DNA of 64,000 bases from Chenopodium formosanum. Taxonomy: Eukaryota; Streptophyta; Magnoliopsida; Caryophyllales; Amaranthaceae. The position numbers and the translations under genes were made by a program. Location of the stretch: positions 34,594,501 to 34,658,500 of the forward strand of contig CM044869.1 in the NCBI GenBank assembly GCA_024500155.1, read 5' to 3'. This document shows positions 32,359 to 43,500 of this stretch, in pieces. Each line of letters opens with the position of its first letter. Position 1 is the stretch's first letter. The notes beneath the pieces were generated by a model. It did no database searches and had not been told where the DNA came from. It worked only from the letters and a program-made list of their open reading frames with translations.

Positions 32359-35125
32359 GCTCGTTTATTTTTTAAATCATATTATTTTTCAAGGTGTTTT
32401 TATGGCTTAATTTTTCTGGTTTTAAGTTGCTAATTAGATTAGTAGCATGGTTTATTAATTTTAATCCCGTATTAGAGCTGACTTTAGCTCCCAAACCCAG
32501 ATTTCGACCTAAAAATAGTGAATTTTTGGTGGAAATGGCGTTCTGGAAATGGTTTTATCCTTCTGGAACTTGGTTTTTAGCCAAAAAACGACCAGAAATG
32601 CACTTTCGAGGGATTTTCCGTTTTAACGAAAAATTTTAAGTCTTTCTAACCTTGAAAATTAATTGCATATTTATGGTGGTTATGTAATTGGTTCAATCCT
32701 TATTTTATATGAAATTTTAAACCTCTTTAGGCATGATTACTTGGTAGTAATTTGTGTTTGAAAGCTTGGTTTTATTTTTCACATAATTGCAAATTAATTG
32801 CATTAAGTGTGAAATTGTTGTTCTTTGAGGCTTCTAAGTACTAAAGATTCAATCTTTAATTATGTTAAGTGATTGAAACTTTGAGTTACTAAATTCCATG
32901 AGTTTTTGTTGAACTTTGTTGATTTAATCATTTCTAAGTTGATTGGAATCATAAAGTTTGAAACTGGTGATAGAAAATTGTTTATCTTCATATTGGAAGA
33001 TATAATTTTTCAAGGATTAAGTATTAAAGTTGGAATATTTATTGAACTTATGTTTATTTTTCCAACTCCCTTTTATTTTGTCAAAATCTCAAGATTAATT
33101 TAAATTAATTAAATTAATAGTGAGTAATTACCCTCTTATTTTTGTTGCACCAAGTTAAACCAATTTTATTAATGGTTCTTGGAATAATTTTTAGTTTTAT
33201 GCATTTCGATGAATTTATTTAAGTTGGACTTGTTATATTTTCATTTTTCCTCAAAATTAATTGATTCTAAAATTAATTTAGAATTGATTAATTATGTCAC
33301 ACAAAATCGGGATTTTTCCCGAGGAATGAGCACCACAAGTTAAGGCCAAAGAAGCCCCGAGCTAGCTCTCGGCCAGCCGGACTGTTCACGCAGCCATTGG
33401 CTGCCGAGGCTGCTCGGGTGCCTCGACGTGGTGCTGCTGTGTGCGGGGAGGAGCTGCTGTGTGCGGCACCATGGCAGCCAAGGCAACCACATGGTGCGGC
33501 AACAGGTAGCTGTTGTGCGCGCACCGTATGTGCGGCCTCGTGGCTTGTCATGGGTAAGCCGTGTATGGTGCTTGCATTGAGCTTGCTTTGACCGTGTTTT
33601 TAGTGCATAGCTTGGTACATAATTAAAGGTAATATGCGTAGACATTGCTTGCGAAGCAATGTGGTGCAATGAGCTCGTGCAACATGGCCATAATGGGCCA
33701 CGAATTGGTGTGTGAAAGTTCGCTGATGTGGGCGATGTAACGCTTAGCGACATCCTGTCCCACTCCCACGTTCCTTGAGCATCATTCGGTTGTGCGAGTT
33801 GTGGGCACTCCAAGTCTTAGTGCTAGGCACTTAGATATTTTGGGCAACGTAATTTTTTCTTGATTTGTCGTTTTAATTATTTTATTTATTTAATTTGGTT
33901 TTAATTATTTTAATAAATTTTGGAGGCTAGGCCTCGGTTTTTTAAGCGGCATTTGCAAATATTTAATTTCGGCAAATAATTGGGTTTTACGAGCTTAATT
34001 AATTGGATTAATTAAGTTGGATGCGGAATTTAGTGGGAGCTTCAAATATTAATTGCGCTTATTTACATAATCGGTTAAAACAACTTTGACTAGTTTTAAT
34101 TAGGCGTGTTAATTGGATTAACCACCTAGATTAGTTACTAGTTATCGTGTGTTTATGCATTGTTGCTTGTTTTATCGTTGTAAAATGCATGGGCCATTCA
34201 CAAATAGTGAATGGATGAATGGAATGTATATTCTCTCACAGGTTTAATAAAATGGCAACTAGTGGGGCCCGATTAGGATAGAAAATACGGACTGCGATCC
34301 GTGATATATTTTTGTAAATCTAAATACTGTCTGCGTACCGTTGAGTATTTTTGTACCTTAATATTTAGAATAGTCCTAATCGTATATACTAGTAGTTGCA
34401 TAATTTTTGTCAAGTCTTGAAGACGGATGTTCTTGGAAGACAAAGCCATGAAGTTGCAAAAGAAGACCTTTTGAAGACTTGAAGAATTCAAGGGCTCATG
34501 TTAGTTGCCAATATGCATCAAATGCTTATGCTTTACATATTTATGATCATTTATATATGAATTATATGTTAGATGCATGTTTAGGATTTTGAATGTTGTG
34601 ATGATTAATTAAGTTCACTTAAATCAACCAACATAGAAACCCTAGGTCCCTAAAATATTGAGTGAAACTGTCATTCCAAAACAACACTTATCGACCTATT
34701 GAGAGTAGTGATGGGCTACGCCAAAGCGAGGCATCACTATTACTCCCAGACTCATAAGGCATACCGGGTATGCAAGTTGGTTTTGGTTGTACTCAACGAT
34801 ATGAGTGATGGATTCCTAACATGTCGTGGCAAAGTGAATAAATTGTTGAGAGAGCATTAGATGCGACGATTTATTCAACCAAGAGTGGCTTGGAGCCATT
34901 AGCAAAGCGTTGCTTACCTTGGGAGATTGAGTGCTCAAACAAGCCAAAGCATGCTTAGCCACTCTTTGTTTCCTTGGATCTTGGAATCGACTTATTTTCA
35001 CAAAATAGGGACAATTTTATGTGTAAATAAGACGTTAAATAAGTTTGAAATATGCATGAATTAAATTCAATCTTATTTAAGTATCATGAATGGTTTTTCA
35101 TTAAAATTCTTTCAATTGTAGAATC
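32359..35125 (+). other. Copia 5' leader (about 2.8 kb)
   Basis: There is no credible gene. It is mostly AT-rich, with a GC-rich stretch at about 33350-33560 and a second moderately GC-rich stretch to 33800. Most of it aligns with the leader of the minus element (58886-61453). Two conserved hairpins lie 350-420 nt before the gag start (34707-34738 and 34759-34773). Confidence 0.65.
34707..34773 (+). promoter_or_regulatory. Paired leader hairpins of the copia element
   Basis: Hairpin 1 has arms AGTGATG/CATCACT at 34707-34738, with internal GGCTACGCCAAAGCGAGG. Hairpin 2 is the perfect palindrome GCATACC-G-GGTATGC at 34759-34773. It ends 353 nt before the gag start. Equivalent structures lie at 59240-59304 in the minus element. 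They are candidate packaging or dimerisation signals by analogy with retroviral leaders. Confidence 0.5.
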
Positions 35126-35821
35126 ATGTCTTCAAGTAACTCAAACAACCAGTTTTCATTGCGCTCAATTCTCGACAAAGAGAAGTTGAGTGGGCAAAAT
35201 TTTCTTGATTGGCAAAGAAATTTGCGAATTGTTCTCATGCAAGAGCAAAAGGAATATGTCCTTGATGAGGAAATGCCCGATGCTCCTAATGAGGAGGTGA
35301 CTCAGGGTGCCCTAAACCGATGGCAAAGTGCCAATCGGGATGTCAAATGCATCATGTTGGCCACAATGTCTCCCAAGCTTCAAAAGACTTTCTTTGATAA
35401 GGAGATGGCTTTTGAGATCATTTCTGAGCTGCAGAATATGTTCCAAGAGCAGGCCCGAACTAAGAGGTTTGAAACCCGCAGAAAAATCATTGAGAGCAAG
35501 CTCAAGAGAGGAGATTCAGTCAGCCCACATGTACTCAAGATGATTGGATTATTTGAGAACATGGGAAGGCTTGATGCTGGGTATTCAACCGAGATGGCAA
35601 TTGACATCATTCTCCACTCGCTGCACGAAGGCTATGATCAGTTCAAGATGAACTATAATATGCACAACATGGAGAAAACCCTCACTGAGCTTCATGGTAT
35701 ATTGAAGCAAGTCGAGCAAACGCTCAAGGATGAGGGAAAACATGATATGCTCATGGTCAAAAAGGGGCAAGCCGTTCAAATGCACGGGCAAAAAGAAGAA
35801 AGGCTTCAAGGGGAAAGGTAA
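35126..35821 (+). CDS. Copia Gag
   Basis: 231 codons. It starts MSSSNSNNQFSL and shows the plant copia gag (UBN2-type) signature: LSGQNFLDWQRNLRIVL, KEYVLDEEMP, AMSP-like MLATMSPKLQKTF, SVSPHVLKMIG and YDQFKMNYNMHNMEKTL. The frame breaks near 35768 in an A5G4 run. Homology then continues in another frame through a Lys-rich stretch to a damaged zinc knuckle, CFYFKKKGH then RDC, at about 35900-35943. There the second Cys is Phe and a Trp codon has become TAG. Gag packages the element RNA in the cytoplasm. Confidence 0.88.
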   Translation: MSSSNSNNQFSLRSILDKEKLSGQNFLDWQRNLRIVLMQEQKEYVLDEEMPDAPNEEVTQGALNRWQSANRDVKCIMLATMSPKLQKTFFDKEMAFEIISELQNMFQEQARTKRFETRRKIIESKLKRGDSVSPHVLKMIGLFENMGRLDAGYSTEMAIDIILHSLHEGYDQFKMNYNMHNMEKTLTELHGILKQVEQTLKDEGKHDMLMVKKGQAVQMHGQKEERLQGER

Positions 35822-36364
35822 GAAGAACTTTCCGCCTAAGTCGAAAGCTACCAAGGACAACAAGGAAAAGAAGGTAGCATCTTCTAAATCTGATTTTGAA
35901 TGCTTCTATTTTAAGAAGAAGGGACATTAGAAGAGAGATTGCTTCAAATTCAAGGAAGATAAGAAGAACGGAACCGTTGCTTCTGAATTAGGTATATTCG
36001 TTATAGACTTAAACTTCACTAGCTCAACATCATGGGTATTAGATACCGGATGTGGCTCACACCTTTGTTCCAATTCTCAGGGTCTAAGGAACATTAGGAA
36101 GCTAGAGAAGGGAGAGGTTGAACTCCGGGTCGGCAATGGAGCTAGAATTGCAGCCGTATCCGTAGGAACTCTCATTTTGTCTTTGCCCTCTAGGCTTGTT
36201 TTGGAACTTGAAAGTTGTTACTATGTTCCCAACATTACCAAAAACATTATTTCAATTTCGGCGTTAGACGCCAAAGGTTTTAATTTCGAGTAAAAGACAA
36301 TGAATGTTCGTTTTATCTCGAAAATGTTTTATATAGTATTGCACATTTTGAAAATGGTCTTTAT
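35822..36364 (+). pseudogene. Copia gag C-terminus and protease, decayed
   Basis: It contains the zinc knuckle remnant and the protease active site region WVLDTGCGSHLC, with DTG at 36042-36050, then VELRVGNGARIAAVSVG and YYVPNITKNIISISAL, typical of copia protease. A TAG at about 35929, a frame change after GFNFE near 36290 and other lesions break the frame. Confidence 0.78.
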
Positions 36365-36919
36365 GTGCTTTCTTTAGACAAACAAGTTTATAATATGAAT
36401 AATACTACAAAAAGAGATAAGACCATGGAGTCAAATCAATCTTACTTGTGGCATTGTCGTCTTAGCCATATTAACATCAAACGCATCAAGAAGCTTCTAC
36501 AAGAAGGCGTTCTTGACTCTTTCGATTTAGAATCTTTTGAGAATTGCAAAGGATGTTTATTAGGCAAGATGATAAAGCAGCCATTCTCCAAGTTAGGAGA
36601 AAGAGCAGGTGACTTATTGGGTCTAATACATACCGATGTATGTGGATCGATGAGCTCCGCCACAAGAAATGGACATCGATATTTCATCACCTTCACAAAT
36701 GATTATAGTAGATATGGCTATGTCTACCTCATGTCGCATAAATCTGAATCGTTTGAAAAGTTCAAAGAATTTCAGAGTGAAGTTGAAAATCAGCTTGGCA
36801 AGAAAATCAAAGCCCTTCAATTGGATCGAGGTGGTGAATGCTTGAGCCAAGAATTCGATGACCATCTGAAAGATCATGGCATACTTTCAGAACTGACATC
36901 TCCGGGAACTCCACAATGA
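36365..36919 (+). CDS. Copia integrase segment
   Basis: Integrase zinc finger (HCRLSHINIKRIKKLL then CKGCLLGKM) and the catalytic core: Asp in LIHTDVCGSM and Asp in LQLDRGGECLS. The third acidic residue lies beyond the stop at 36917-36919 in a SEQRN-like stretch. Three closely spaced stops (36917, about 36944 and about 37004) all fit Trp or Arg codons altered by one G-to-A or C-to-T change. Integration function is lost. Confidence 0.88.
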   Translation: MLSLDKQVYNMNNTTKRDKTMESNQSYLWHCRLSHINIKRIKKLLQEGVLDSFDLESFENCKGCLLGKMIKQPFSKLGERAGDLLGLIHTDVCGSMSSATRNGHRYFITFTNDYSRYGYVYLMSHKSESFEKFKEFQSEVENQLGKKIKALQLDRGGECLSQEFDDHLKDHGILSELTSPGTPQ

Positions 36920-37625
36920 AATAGAGTATCCGAACAGAGAAATTGAACCTTGTTAGACAAGGTACGATCAACCATGGGTCTTAGTGATCTACCTATCTCT
37001 TTCTAGGGACACGCACTTTTAACTACGGCACTAACACTGAACCGTGCTCCATCAAAAGATGTAGAAAAGACTCCATACGAGTTATGGAAGAAGAAACCTC
37101 CTAGGTTGTCTTTTCTAAAGATATGGGGATGCGAAGCACATGCCAAGAAATTGATTGCTGACAAACTTCATCCCAAATCTGATAAGGTTTACTTTGTGGG
37201 CCACCCAAAAGAAACCAAAGGGTATTACTTCTACAACAAATCGGAGATTAAAGTGTTTTTTGCTCGCGATGGTGTGTTTTTGGAGAAGGAGCACCTTTCC
37301 AAAATGACAAGTGGGAGGAAAATCGAACTCGACAAAGTTCGTGAGGATGAGCAACAAAGTCACAATGACAGTCAAAGTGCTCAAACAGCATCTGTTGACA
37401 AAAGTCAAATTGATTAAAATTTGCAAAGTCGAACCGACAATGCAAATGCTCAGTCCATTACCCTACAAGCAAGCGATGGGAAGGACCGACTCTACTAAAT
37501 GGCAAGAGGCCATGAGATCTGAAATGGATTCCATGTTTGAAAATCAAGTCTGGGACTTGGTTGACTTACCCGAAGGTTACACACCTATCGGATGTAAGCG
37601 GATTTTCAATTTGAAAACTGACTAA
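36920..37625 (+). pseudogene. Copia integrase C-terminus and start of reverse transcriptase, decayed
   Basis: Segments ALTLNRAPSKDVEKTPYELW, FLKIWGCEAHAKKL and GYYFYNKSEIKVFFARDGVFLE (37106-37417) are the conserved copia integrase C-terminal region. A shift to the frame at 37311-37625 gives KWQEAMRSEMDSMFENQVWDL and GCKRIFNLKTD, the N-terminal reverse transcriptase region. It ends at a TAA consistent with a changed CAA. Confidence 0.8.
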
Positions 37626-38156
37626 GATGGAAATGTATTCATTTACAAATCTAGATTGGTAGCAAAAGGTTATAGACAAGTTCATGGTATGGATTACGAT
37701 GAAACCTTTTCTTCAGTCGCAATGCTTAAATCCGTTCACATTCTCCTAGCGATTGCTGCATATTACAATTATGAAATATGGTAGATGAACGTCAAAATCG
37801 CCTTCCTAAATGGTATTTTGGAAGAAACTGTGTATATGACACAACCAAAAGGTTTTGTTGACCATAACAACGCTGGAAAGGTATGCAAGCTTAAGAAGTC
37901 CATTTATGGATTAAAGTTAGCAAGCAGAAGTTGGAATCTGCGATTCGATGAAGCCATCAGTAAGTTTGGTTTTATCAAGAATCCGGATGAGTCTTGTGTT
38001 TACAAGAAGGTCAGTGAGAGTGACATCGCCTTCCTAGTCTTTTATGTCGATGACATATTGCTCATTGGAAACAGCATTCCGTTATTAGAGTCTGTAAAGG
38101 CGTGGCTCGGAAAATGTTTTCCAATGAAAGACTTGGAGAGGCTTAGTACATACTAG
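37626..38156 (+). CDS. Copia reverse transcriptase core segment (decayed)
   Basis: After the TAA at 37623 the frame continues with RLVAKGYRQVHGMDYDETFS. A TAG at about 37782 follows EIW, then MNVKIAFLNGILEETVYM. Here the normally invariant catalytic Asp of the (V/M)DVKTAFLNG motif is Asn, a G-to-A change. The YVDD box (FYVDDILLIGN) is intact at about 38041-38075. The frame is lost at about 38130 by one missing G. This polymerase is inactive on both counts. Confidence 0.85.
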
Positions 38157-39035
38157 GCATCAAGATCTATAGGAATAGATAGATCGAAAAGGATGATAGG
38201 ATTGAGTTAATTTATTTATATTGATAAGGTACTAGCTTGTTTCCAAATGGAAGGGGCCAAGAGAGGTCACCTACCCATGTCTCATGGCATAACCCTTAGC
38301 AAGAAGCAGTATCCAAAGACACCTAATGAACGAGAAAGGATAAATCAGATTCTATATACTTCACTAATTGGATCGATCATGTATGCCATGATATGTACTA
38401 GGCCAGACGTATCGTATGCCTTGAGCGCTACGAGTCGATACCAATCAGACCCAAGAGAGGCGCATTGGACTGCGGCCAAGAATATCCTAAAGTACCTGAA
38501 AAGGAACAAGGATAAATTCCTGGTCTATGGTGGTAGAGATGAATTAGTTGTTAAGGGTTATACCGACGCAAGCTTCCAAATAGAAAGAGACGACTTCAAG
38601 TCACAGTCGGGGTATGTATTCAGTCTCAATGGAGGAGCGTTTAGTTGGAAGAGTGCTAAGCAAAGCACAACTGCAGATTCTATAACTGAAGTCGAATACT
38701 TAGCATCATCTGAGGCAGCTAAGGAGGCAGTTTGGATTCGCAAGTTCATTGGTGAACTTGGTGTTGTACCCTCCATCAAGGGTCCAATAGACCTCTATTG
38801 TGACAAAAATGGAGTTATTGCTCAGGCCAGAGAGCCAAGAGAACATCAGAAGGTCAAACATGTCAAGCGGTTTTTTCACATGATTTAAGAATGGAAATCA
38901 GAAGGTGAAATCATAATTTGTAAAGTTGGAACGGATGACAATGTATCTGATCCACTGACTAAACCTTTGCCTCAAGTTAAGCACAACAAGCACGTTGAGG
39001 CAATGGGAATCAGGCACATTGGAGATTGGCTTTGA
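38157..39035 (+). CDS. Copia reverse transcriptase connection and RNase H segment
   Basis: Open from 38247 to 38888, then, after a TAA, in frame to TGA at 39033-39035. It shows YTSLIGSIMYAMICTRPDVSY, the RNase H acidic residues in GYTDASFQ, TEVEYLASSEAAKEAVWIR and DLYCDKNGVI, then KHVKRFFHMI and a C-terminal tail with NVSDPLTKPLPQ. It is the last domain of a copia polyprotein. The 38157-38246 region carries further stops. Confidence 0.85.
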
Positions 39036-39439
39036 TTTCCTTATTTCAGTGTTTTCATTAATTTTTGGACAATTTTAATGTAAAGCACTATGATGAACCA
39101 TTCGGTTTTGGAGTAATTAAATTTTTCATGCGATTTAAATCACTCCGTAGACTATTTAATTGTGGTTTAGAATTAAATAATGAATCCATTCGATTCTTGA
39201 AATATTCAAAATAGGGTATCAAGACCAGTCTTAATAAGGAAACACTTATTAAGTGAACATTGAATATTATATTCGAAAATTATCCCTAATCAAGGTCATT
39301 TAAACGATGGACAATTAATGACCATTTGAGATTAGTGTGTAGTTTGATTTATAGCACCGTTTCTTGTGCTACAAGGACATGATCGTCATAAATCATTTAC
39401 ACATGTATTGGTTTAGAACCATACTGGATCGATATAACA
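39036..39439 (+). other. Copia 3' untranslated tail, cut by deletion
   Basis: About 400 bp of AT-rich noncoding sequence after the pol stop. No polypurine tract or LTR is reached. Its end at about 39439 is the deletion junction into element B. Confidence 0.65.
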
Positions 39440-40281
39440 ATGTAAATAAAAGTTTAAGAAGATGATTATACCATACAAGAAGCAAGTTTGAACATGAACT
39501 AGCCACCAATTCCCACCAAGTAGAAAAACCCCAAATTTGGTCTTCAATGGAGGAATGAGATTGATATTTGAAGAAAGTAGTATGAATTTTGTTGTTAAGG
39601 ATGAATTTGTATAAAGAATTTGATGATTTGTGATGGATTTTTGATGAAAATTTGATGAACAAAGGGTTAGGGTTTCAGTTTTTCTTGAGTGAGAAAGTGA
39701 GTGGTGTGTGCTTGGTTGAGGGTGAAGGGGAAATGAAGGAAAGAAAGGAGAAAGAAATAAAATAAGGGGCTCGGCTGACCAAGTGCGTGGCCGTGCGACC
39801 TTGCTGCGCGCCTGCGCTAGAGTCGCGCGCAGCCGCACCTATGCCTGGCGCGCCCGCGCTTGCTTGGCTTTCTTCTTGAAATTTTTGCTCGGTGCGTTCT
39901 ACTGTGGGCTCATTGTCCAATATCATCCTGGGATTATTGAACCCACCAAGTATGGCCGATTCAAAACATGATTACAATGGGTTCAACATCCAAAAATAAT
40001 GAGAGCACCACAATGAACCCACCAAGTTCAAATTTACTTCAAATTTTAGCACAACTTTCCCTAACTTACCTCACTACATTCCCTTACCCTTTTACCTTAA
40101 AATTCGATAAAATCGAATATATTCTCATCAAAAACATGAACCCTTTCCATTGCTCATGCTCGCTCGAAATAATCCAAATGAATTTAACGTATCAATCCAA
40201 ATAGAAAACAAGTGAAAGAAAAAAAAAGGCAAAAGAAAGAAAATTAAGAAAAATAGAAATCAAAAGAAAAGAGTTAGAAAA
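39440..40281 (-). other. Element B spacer between protease and ORF1
   Basis: AT-rich with no credible gene. It parallels element A 5864-6300 and element C 20670-22017. A GC-rich block at about 39782-39872 resembles the LTR arrays. Confidence 0.55.
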
Positions 40282-40328
40282 CCGGGTTGCCTCTCGGAAA
40301 GCGCTTGCTTAAGGTCCTAAGCTCGACC
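40282..40328 (-). promoter_or_regulatory. Conserved post-ORF hairpin, element B
   Basis: In sense a hairpin CCGAG-AGGCAA-CCCGG at 40297-40282, preceded by AGCAAGCGCTTTC. It overlaps the last codons of the protease ORF. Confidence 0.6.
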
Positions 40329-41193
40329 CTTCCTCCAAATCATGGAGGGTCAAAGCACACCACCTTATCCAAAGTGATGGAGAGGGTAAATCATTGCAGA
40401 GCTTGTGAAAAATCACATCATGAACCATGTCATCTTGAATCATAAAAACCGGATCAAACTTTTTAGACTTCAACTTCCTCTTATATCTCTTGGAAACTCT
40501 CTTCTTCTTCCTTGATTTCTTCTTCCTTGGATCTTTGAGATCCTCATGTTCACCACTTGAAAAACTATTCTCATCATCCTTCAAAGAAAGCTCAAACCAA
40601 GAAGGCATTTCAAACTCATCTTCAAGCTTCGAGGAATCCTTGTCTTCTTCACTAACAACCTCGCTTTCAATACTTTTAGGAACATTATCACAAGCTACAA
40701 GCATATCGTTAGTAGAAAACACAAACATGGGATCATTAGCATTCGAAAGCAATGAGTTTATGCACATAATTCCTTGCATATAGGATAGAGACTCATGCAT
40801 CGACTTAAGTTTAAAACTTGCCTTATTATTACCAACACACAAAGTAATCATGCCACCTTTCATATCTATCAAAGCACCCGAAGTTGCTAAAAATGGTCTC
40901 CCTAGAATGATAGGAATGTTGTCATCCTTTGCAATCTTTAGCGCAATGAAATCAACGGGAATAGTGAACTCTCCTATCTTGAGGGGAACATCCTCAATTC
41001 TACCCATTGGGAACTTAATAGAACGGTTGGCCAATTGAAGGGTCATGTTGGTTGGAAAGAGCTCTCCTAACTTAAGTTTCTTGAAAACGAAGTAAGTCTT
41101 GATGCTAACACAAGCACCAAGATCACAAAAGGAATTTTGAAACAATTTCCCATTAATATTGCAAGTAATGGAGAAATTTCCGAGGACTTTCAT
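40309..41193 (-). CDS. Element B protease with basic C-terminal extension, no polymerase
   Basis: An intact 294-codon frame from MKVLGNFSITC. The retropepsin-like part has CDLGACVSIKTYFVFKKL (Asp of DLG kept), LANRSIKFPMGRIEDVPL and IIGRP-like IPIILGRPFLATSGALI, about residues 20-120. In autonomous Athila elements this continues into reverse transcriptase. Here it continues into an acidic stretch, then a strongly basic run (KKKSRKKKRVSKRYKRKLKS, about residues 225-245), and stops at the post-ORF hairpin. No reverse transcriptase, RNase H or integrase sequence exists anywhere in B. It could process Gag in trans. The basic run could be a nuclear signal or nucleic-acid binding region (inference). 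The upstream gag frame is joined through a frame change near 41215. Confidence 0.82.
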   Translation of the reverse strand: MKVLGNFSITCNINGKLFQNSFCDLGACVSIKTYFVFKKLKLGELFPTNMTLQLANRSIKFPMGRIEDVPLKIGEFTIPVDFIALKIAKDDNIPIILGRPFLATSGALIDMKGGMITLCVGNNKASFKLKSMHESLSYMQGIMCINSLLSNANDPMFVFSTNDMLVACDNVPKSIESEVVSEEDKDSSKLEDEFEMPSWFELSLKDDENSFSSGEHEDLKDPRKKKSRKKKRVSKRYKRKLKSKKFDPVFMIQDDMVHDVIFHKLCNDLPSPSLWIRWCALTLHDLEEGSSLGP

Positions 41194-41224
41194 CTTTTGA
41201 GGTAAGTCATTATAGATAAAGGCA

Positions 41225-43275
41225 CTACAACACGTACTCCCCCAAACTCACCGGTTCAACCACATTGCAATCTCTCTTACCGTTCAAGATTTCCTTAAGA
41301 AATTTAGAATAATTAGGCATTTCCCCCAAAACATCGGTGAAAGGAATAGAAAGATGAATCTTCCTAAGCATCTCGATAAATCTCCTAAATTGTTCATCCA
41401 ATTTGTACCTATTGAAATTTTGGGGGTATGGAAGTTTCGGCTTGAAATCCTCATCTTGCTTCCTCTCTTTCTCTTTTGTCTCCTCATTAGAACTCTCACT
41501 CATCTTGCTAGACTCAACACTCTTCTTTTTCTCTTGAACTTCCTCTTTTCTCACACTCCTTGACACCTTGTTCTCGTTTTCCTCGCTTAAGTCACTCCTC
41601 TTCTCATCCTCCTCACTCATCCTAGAAACTCTCTCTTCAAGCATTCTCCCACTCCTTGTGGTAATAGAATAAACGGGTTTCTTAGGATCAACTCCTTGAG
41701 AAGGGAATGAAGAAAGGCTAGCACAATCTTTCAAGGTATTGGCTAGTTGAGTGATTTGGGTCTCAAGCATCTTGTTGTGTGTCATCATTTCATTAAACTT
41801 CTTGTCACTTACCGCCATGTAAGTGTTCAAAATTTTTGTTTGATTTTCAATGATCTCCTCTAAGGTAGTCTTGGAGATGGGGGATAAGCATAGGAATTAT
41901 CACCATTACCTTGAGGTCTTGGAGCAAATCCGGGTGGGGTTCCCCTTTGATTGTTGTTTTGAAAATTGCCCCTATTTTAATTATTCCAATTACCTCGGCC
42001 TTGATTATTGCCATAATTTTGGTGTTGGCCACCAAAGCCATGAGATTGGCCTTAATTTCCATACCATTGGCCTTGGTTTTTATTATTATAACTTTGATTG
42101 TTATAGTTACCTCGGAAACCTTGATTTCGTTGGTTCCTATAACCACCATTGTTGTAGTTATCAAAACTCCCTTGTTGGTGAGCATTCCTAGTCCCAAAAT
42201 TCCTTGGACATTCAAATCTTTGTCCATTGTTATTGTTGGAAACAAAATTAACTTGCTCACAATCATTGTTTTCAACATCATCACAATTCTCAAAAGCATG
42301 TGGACAACTAGAAGAGTCATGGTCATATGACCCACAAACATCACAAAAGACATATCCACTTGGCATATTACTTGAAGTAGACGAAGGAGTAGAGTTAGAA
42401 GATGTAACTCTTCCCTTAATGTGGGAAGGAAGACTAGGTGCAATTGAAGAGGCAATCTCTAGCTTGGCCTTAGTTAGTATCATCTCCTTCCCCAAGTTTG
42501 AGATTTGGGAAGACAAGTTATTGATTGCATTGAGATGGTCAACCGAATAGACCATTGAGCTACTTTTGCTTGTAGACTCTCTCTCTCCCTCTTGCCAATC
42601 CATGTAGTGACGAACTACATCCTCTATGATATCAACAACTTCTTCCTTGGTCTTGTTCATAATCGGGCCTCCGGCTCCGACATCAAGACATGACTTCCCT
42701 TGGGGACTCAATCCTCCATAGAAAATTTGTATGATTTGGTAAGTCATGATTCCATTGTGAGGACATTCTTGTTGATACTCCTTGTATCTTTCCCAAGCCT
42801 CATACAAACTCTCACTAGGCTTTTACTTAAAGCTTTGGATTAGAGTTCTTGCCTGGGCGGTCTTCTTTTGAGGGTATAAGCGAGAAAGAAACTCTTTGGT
42901 GACTTCATCCCAAGTTCTCAAGGAATTAGGCTACACTCTCTTATCTAGCCACTCCAAAGCTCTTCCGATTACAGAGAATGGGAATAGCTTGAGCCTTATG
43001 AATTCTTGATAAACCCCATTGACCTTGATTGTGTTGCAATACTTCTCAAACTCTTTGAGATTATTTAGTGGGCTTTCGTTCTTGGCACCACTAAATTGCC
43101 TTCGTTCAATCATTATTATCATCCCCGACCTTATCTCAAAGTCATTAGCTGGTGTTGTTGGCGGAGCAATACCACTCTCAAATATATAAGCACCGGGAGT
43201 TCCCAACTCCTTCAAAGAAACTCTTGGTACTTCACCCATGCTTCTTTGTTCATTCTTCTTGAAATTCTTCTCCAC
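41225..43275 (-). pseudogene. Element B gag
   Basis: Homology runs from 43275 to 41225. It holds the capsid region (FEKYCNTIKVNGVYQEFI, then SLYEAWERYKEYQQECPHNG and IFYGGLSPQGK), a perfect CCHC knuckle CDVCGSYDHDSSSC, an Asn/Gly/Gln-rich tail, LETQITQLANTL, an acidic Ser/Glu/Lys-rich linker and LGEMPNYSKFLKEIL leading to protease. Stops at 42931, about 42825, 42052 and about 41977 each fit CAA/CAG turned into TAA/TAG. One frame change lies near a G5 run at about 41880. Gag is clearly homologous to that of C but distant from it. Confidence 0.85.
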
Positions 43276-43500
43276 ATGATGAGCTAGAACTCAAGGATCT
43301 TCTAGCAACTCTTATCCTTGTGATTGTTCTCTCAATCTCCAGATCAAAAGGTACTAAAGTCCTTCCTCTTGTCCTATGCATACAATCTCAAAGAAACAAT
43401 TAGTAGCACGGCTTCAAACGAAGCCTAAAAAGAAAAATCTTTTTGTATTTTAGAAATAAAATGAAATAAACTCAAAAACGATAGCAAACAACTACGCCAC

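Larger units (their letters stand above)
29711..39439 (+). mobile_element. Ty1/copia element (plus) inserted in element B, 3' end deleted
   Basis: It has a 5' LTR (29711-32342, carrying a nested solo LTR), a tRNA-Met-type primer site, a long leader, gag, and pol in copia order (protease, integrase, reverse transcriptase, RNase H). No polypurine tract or 3' LTR follows: at about 39439 the sequence switches abruptly to element B sequence matching A near 5864, while the left junction matches A near 5058. One deletion therefore removed the copia 3' end and about 0.8 kb of element B. The coding region has many stops. Confidence 0.88.

Noticed and set aside
33340..33813. 157-codon frame in the copia leader
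   Set aside because: It is not preserved in the aligned leader of the minus element; it overlaps a GC-rich stretch and lacks a recognisable domain.
42052..42330. Plus-strand frames opposite element B gag
   Set aside because: They are shadows of the Asn/Gly-rich gag tail on the other strand.
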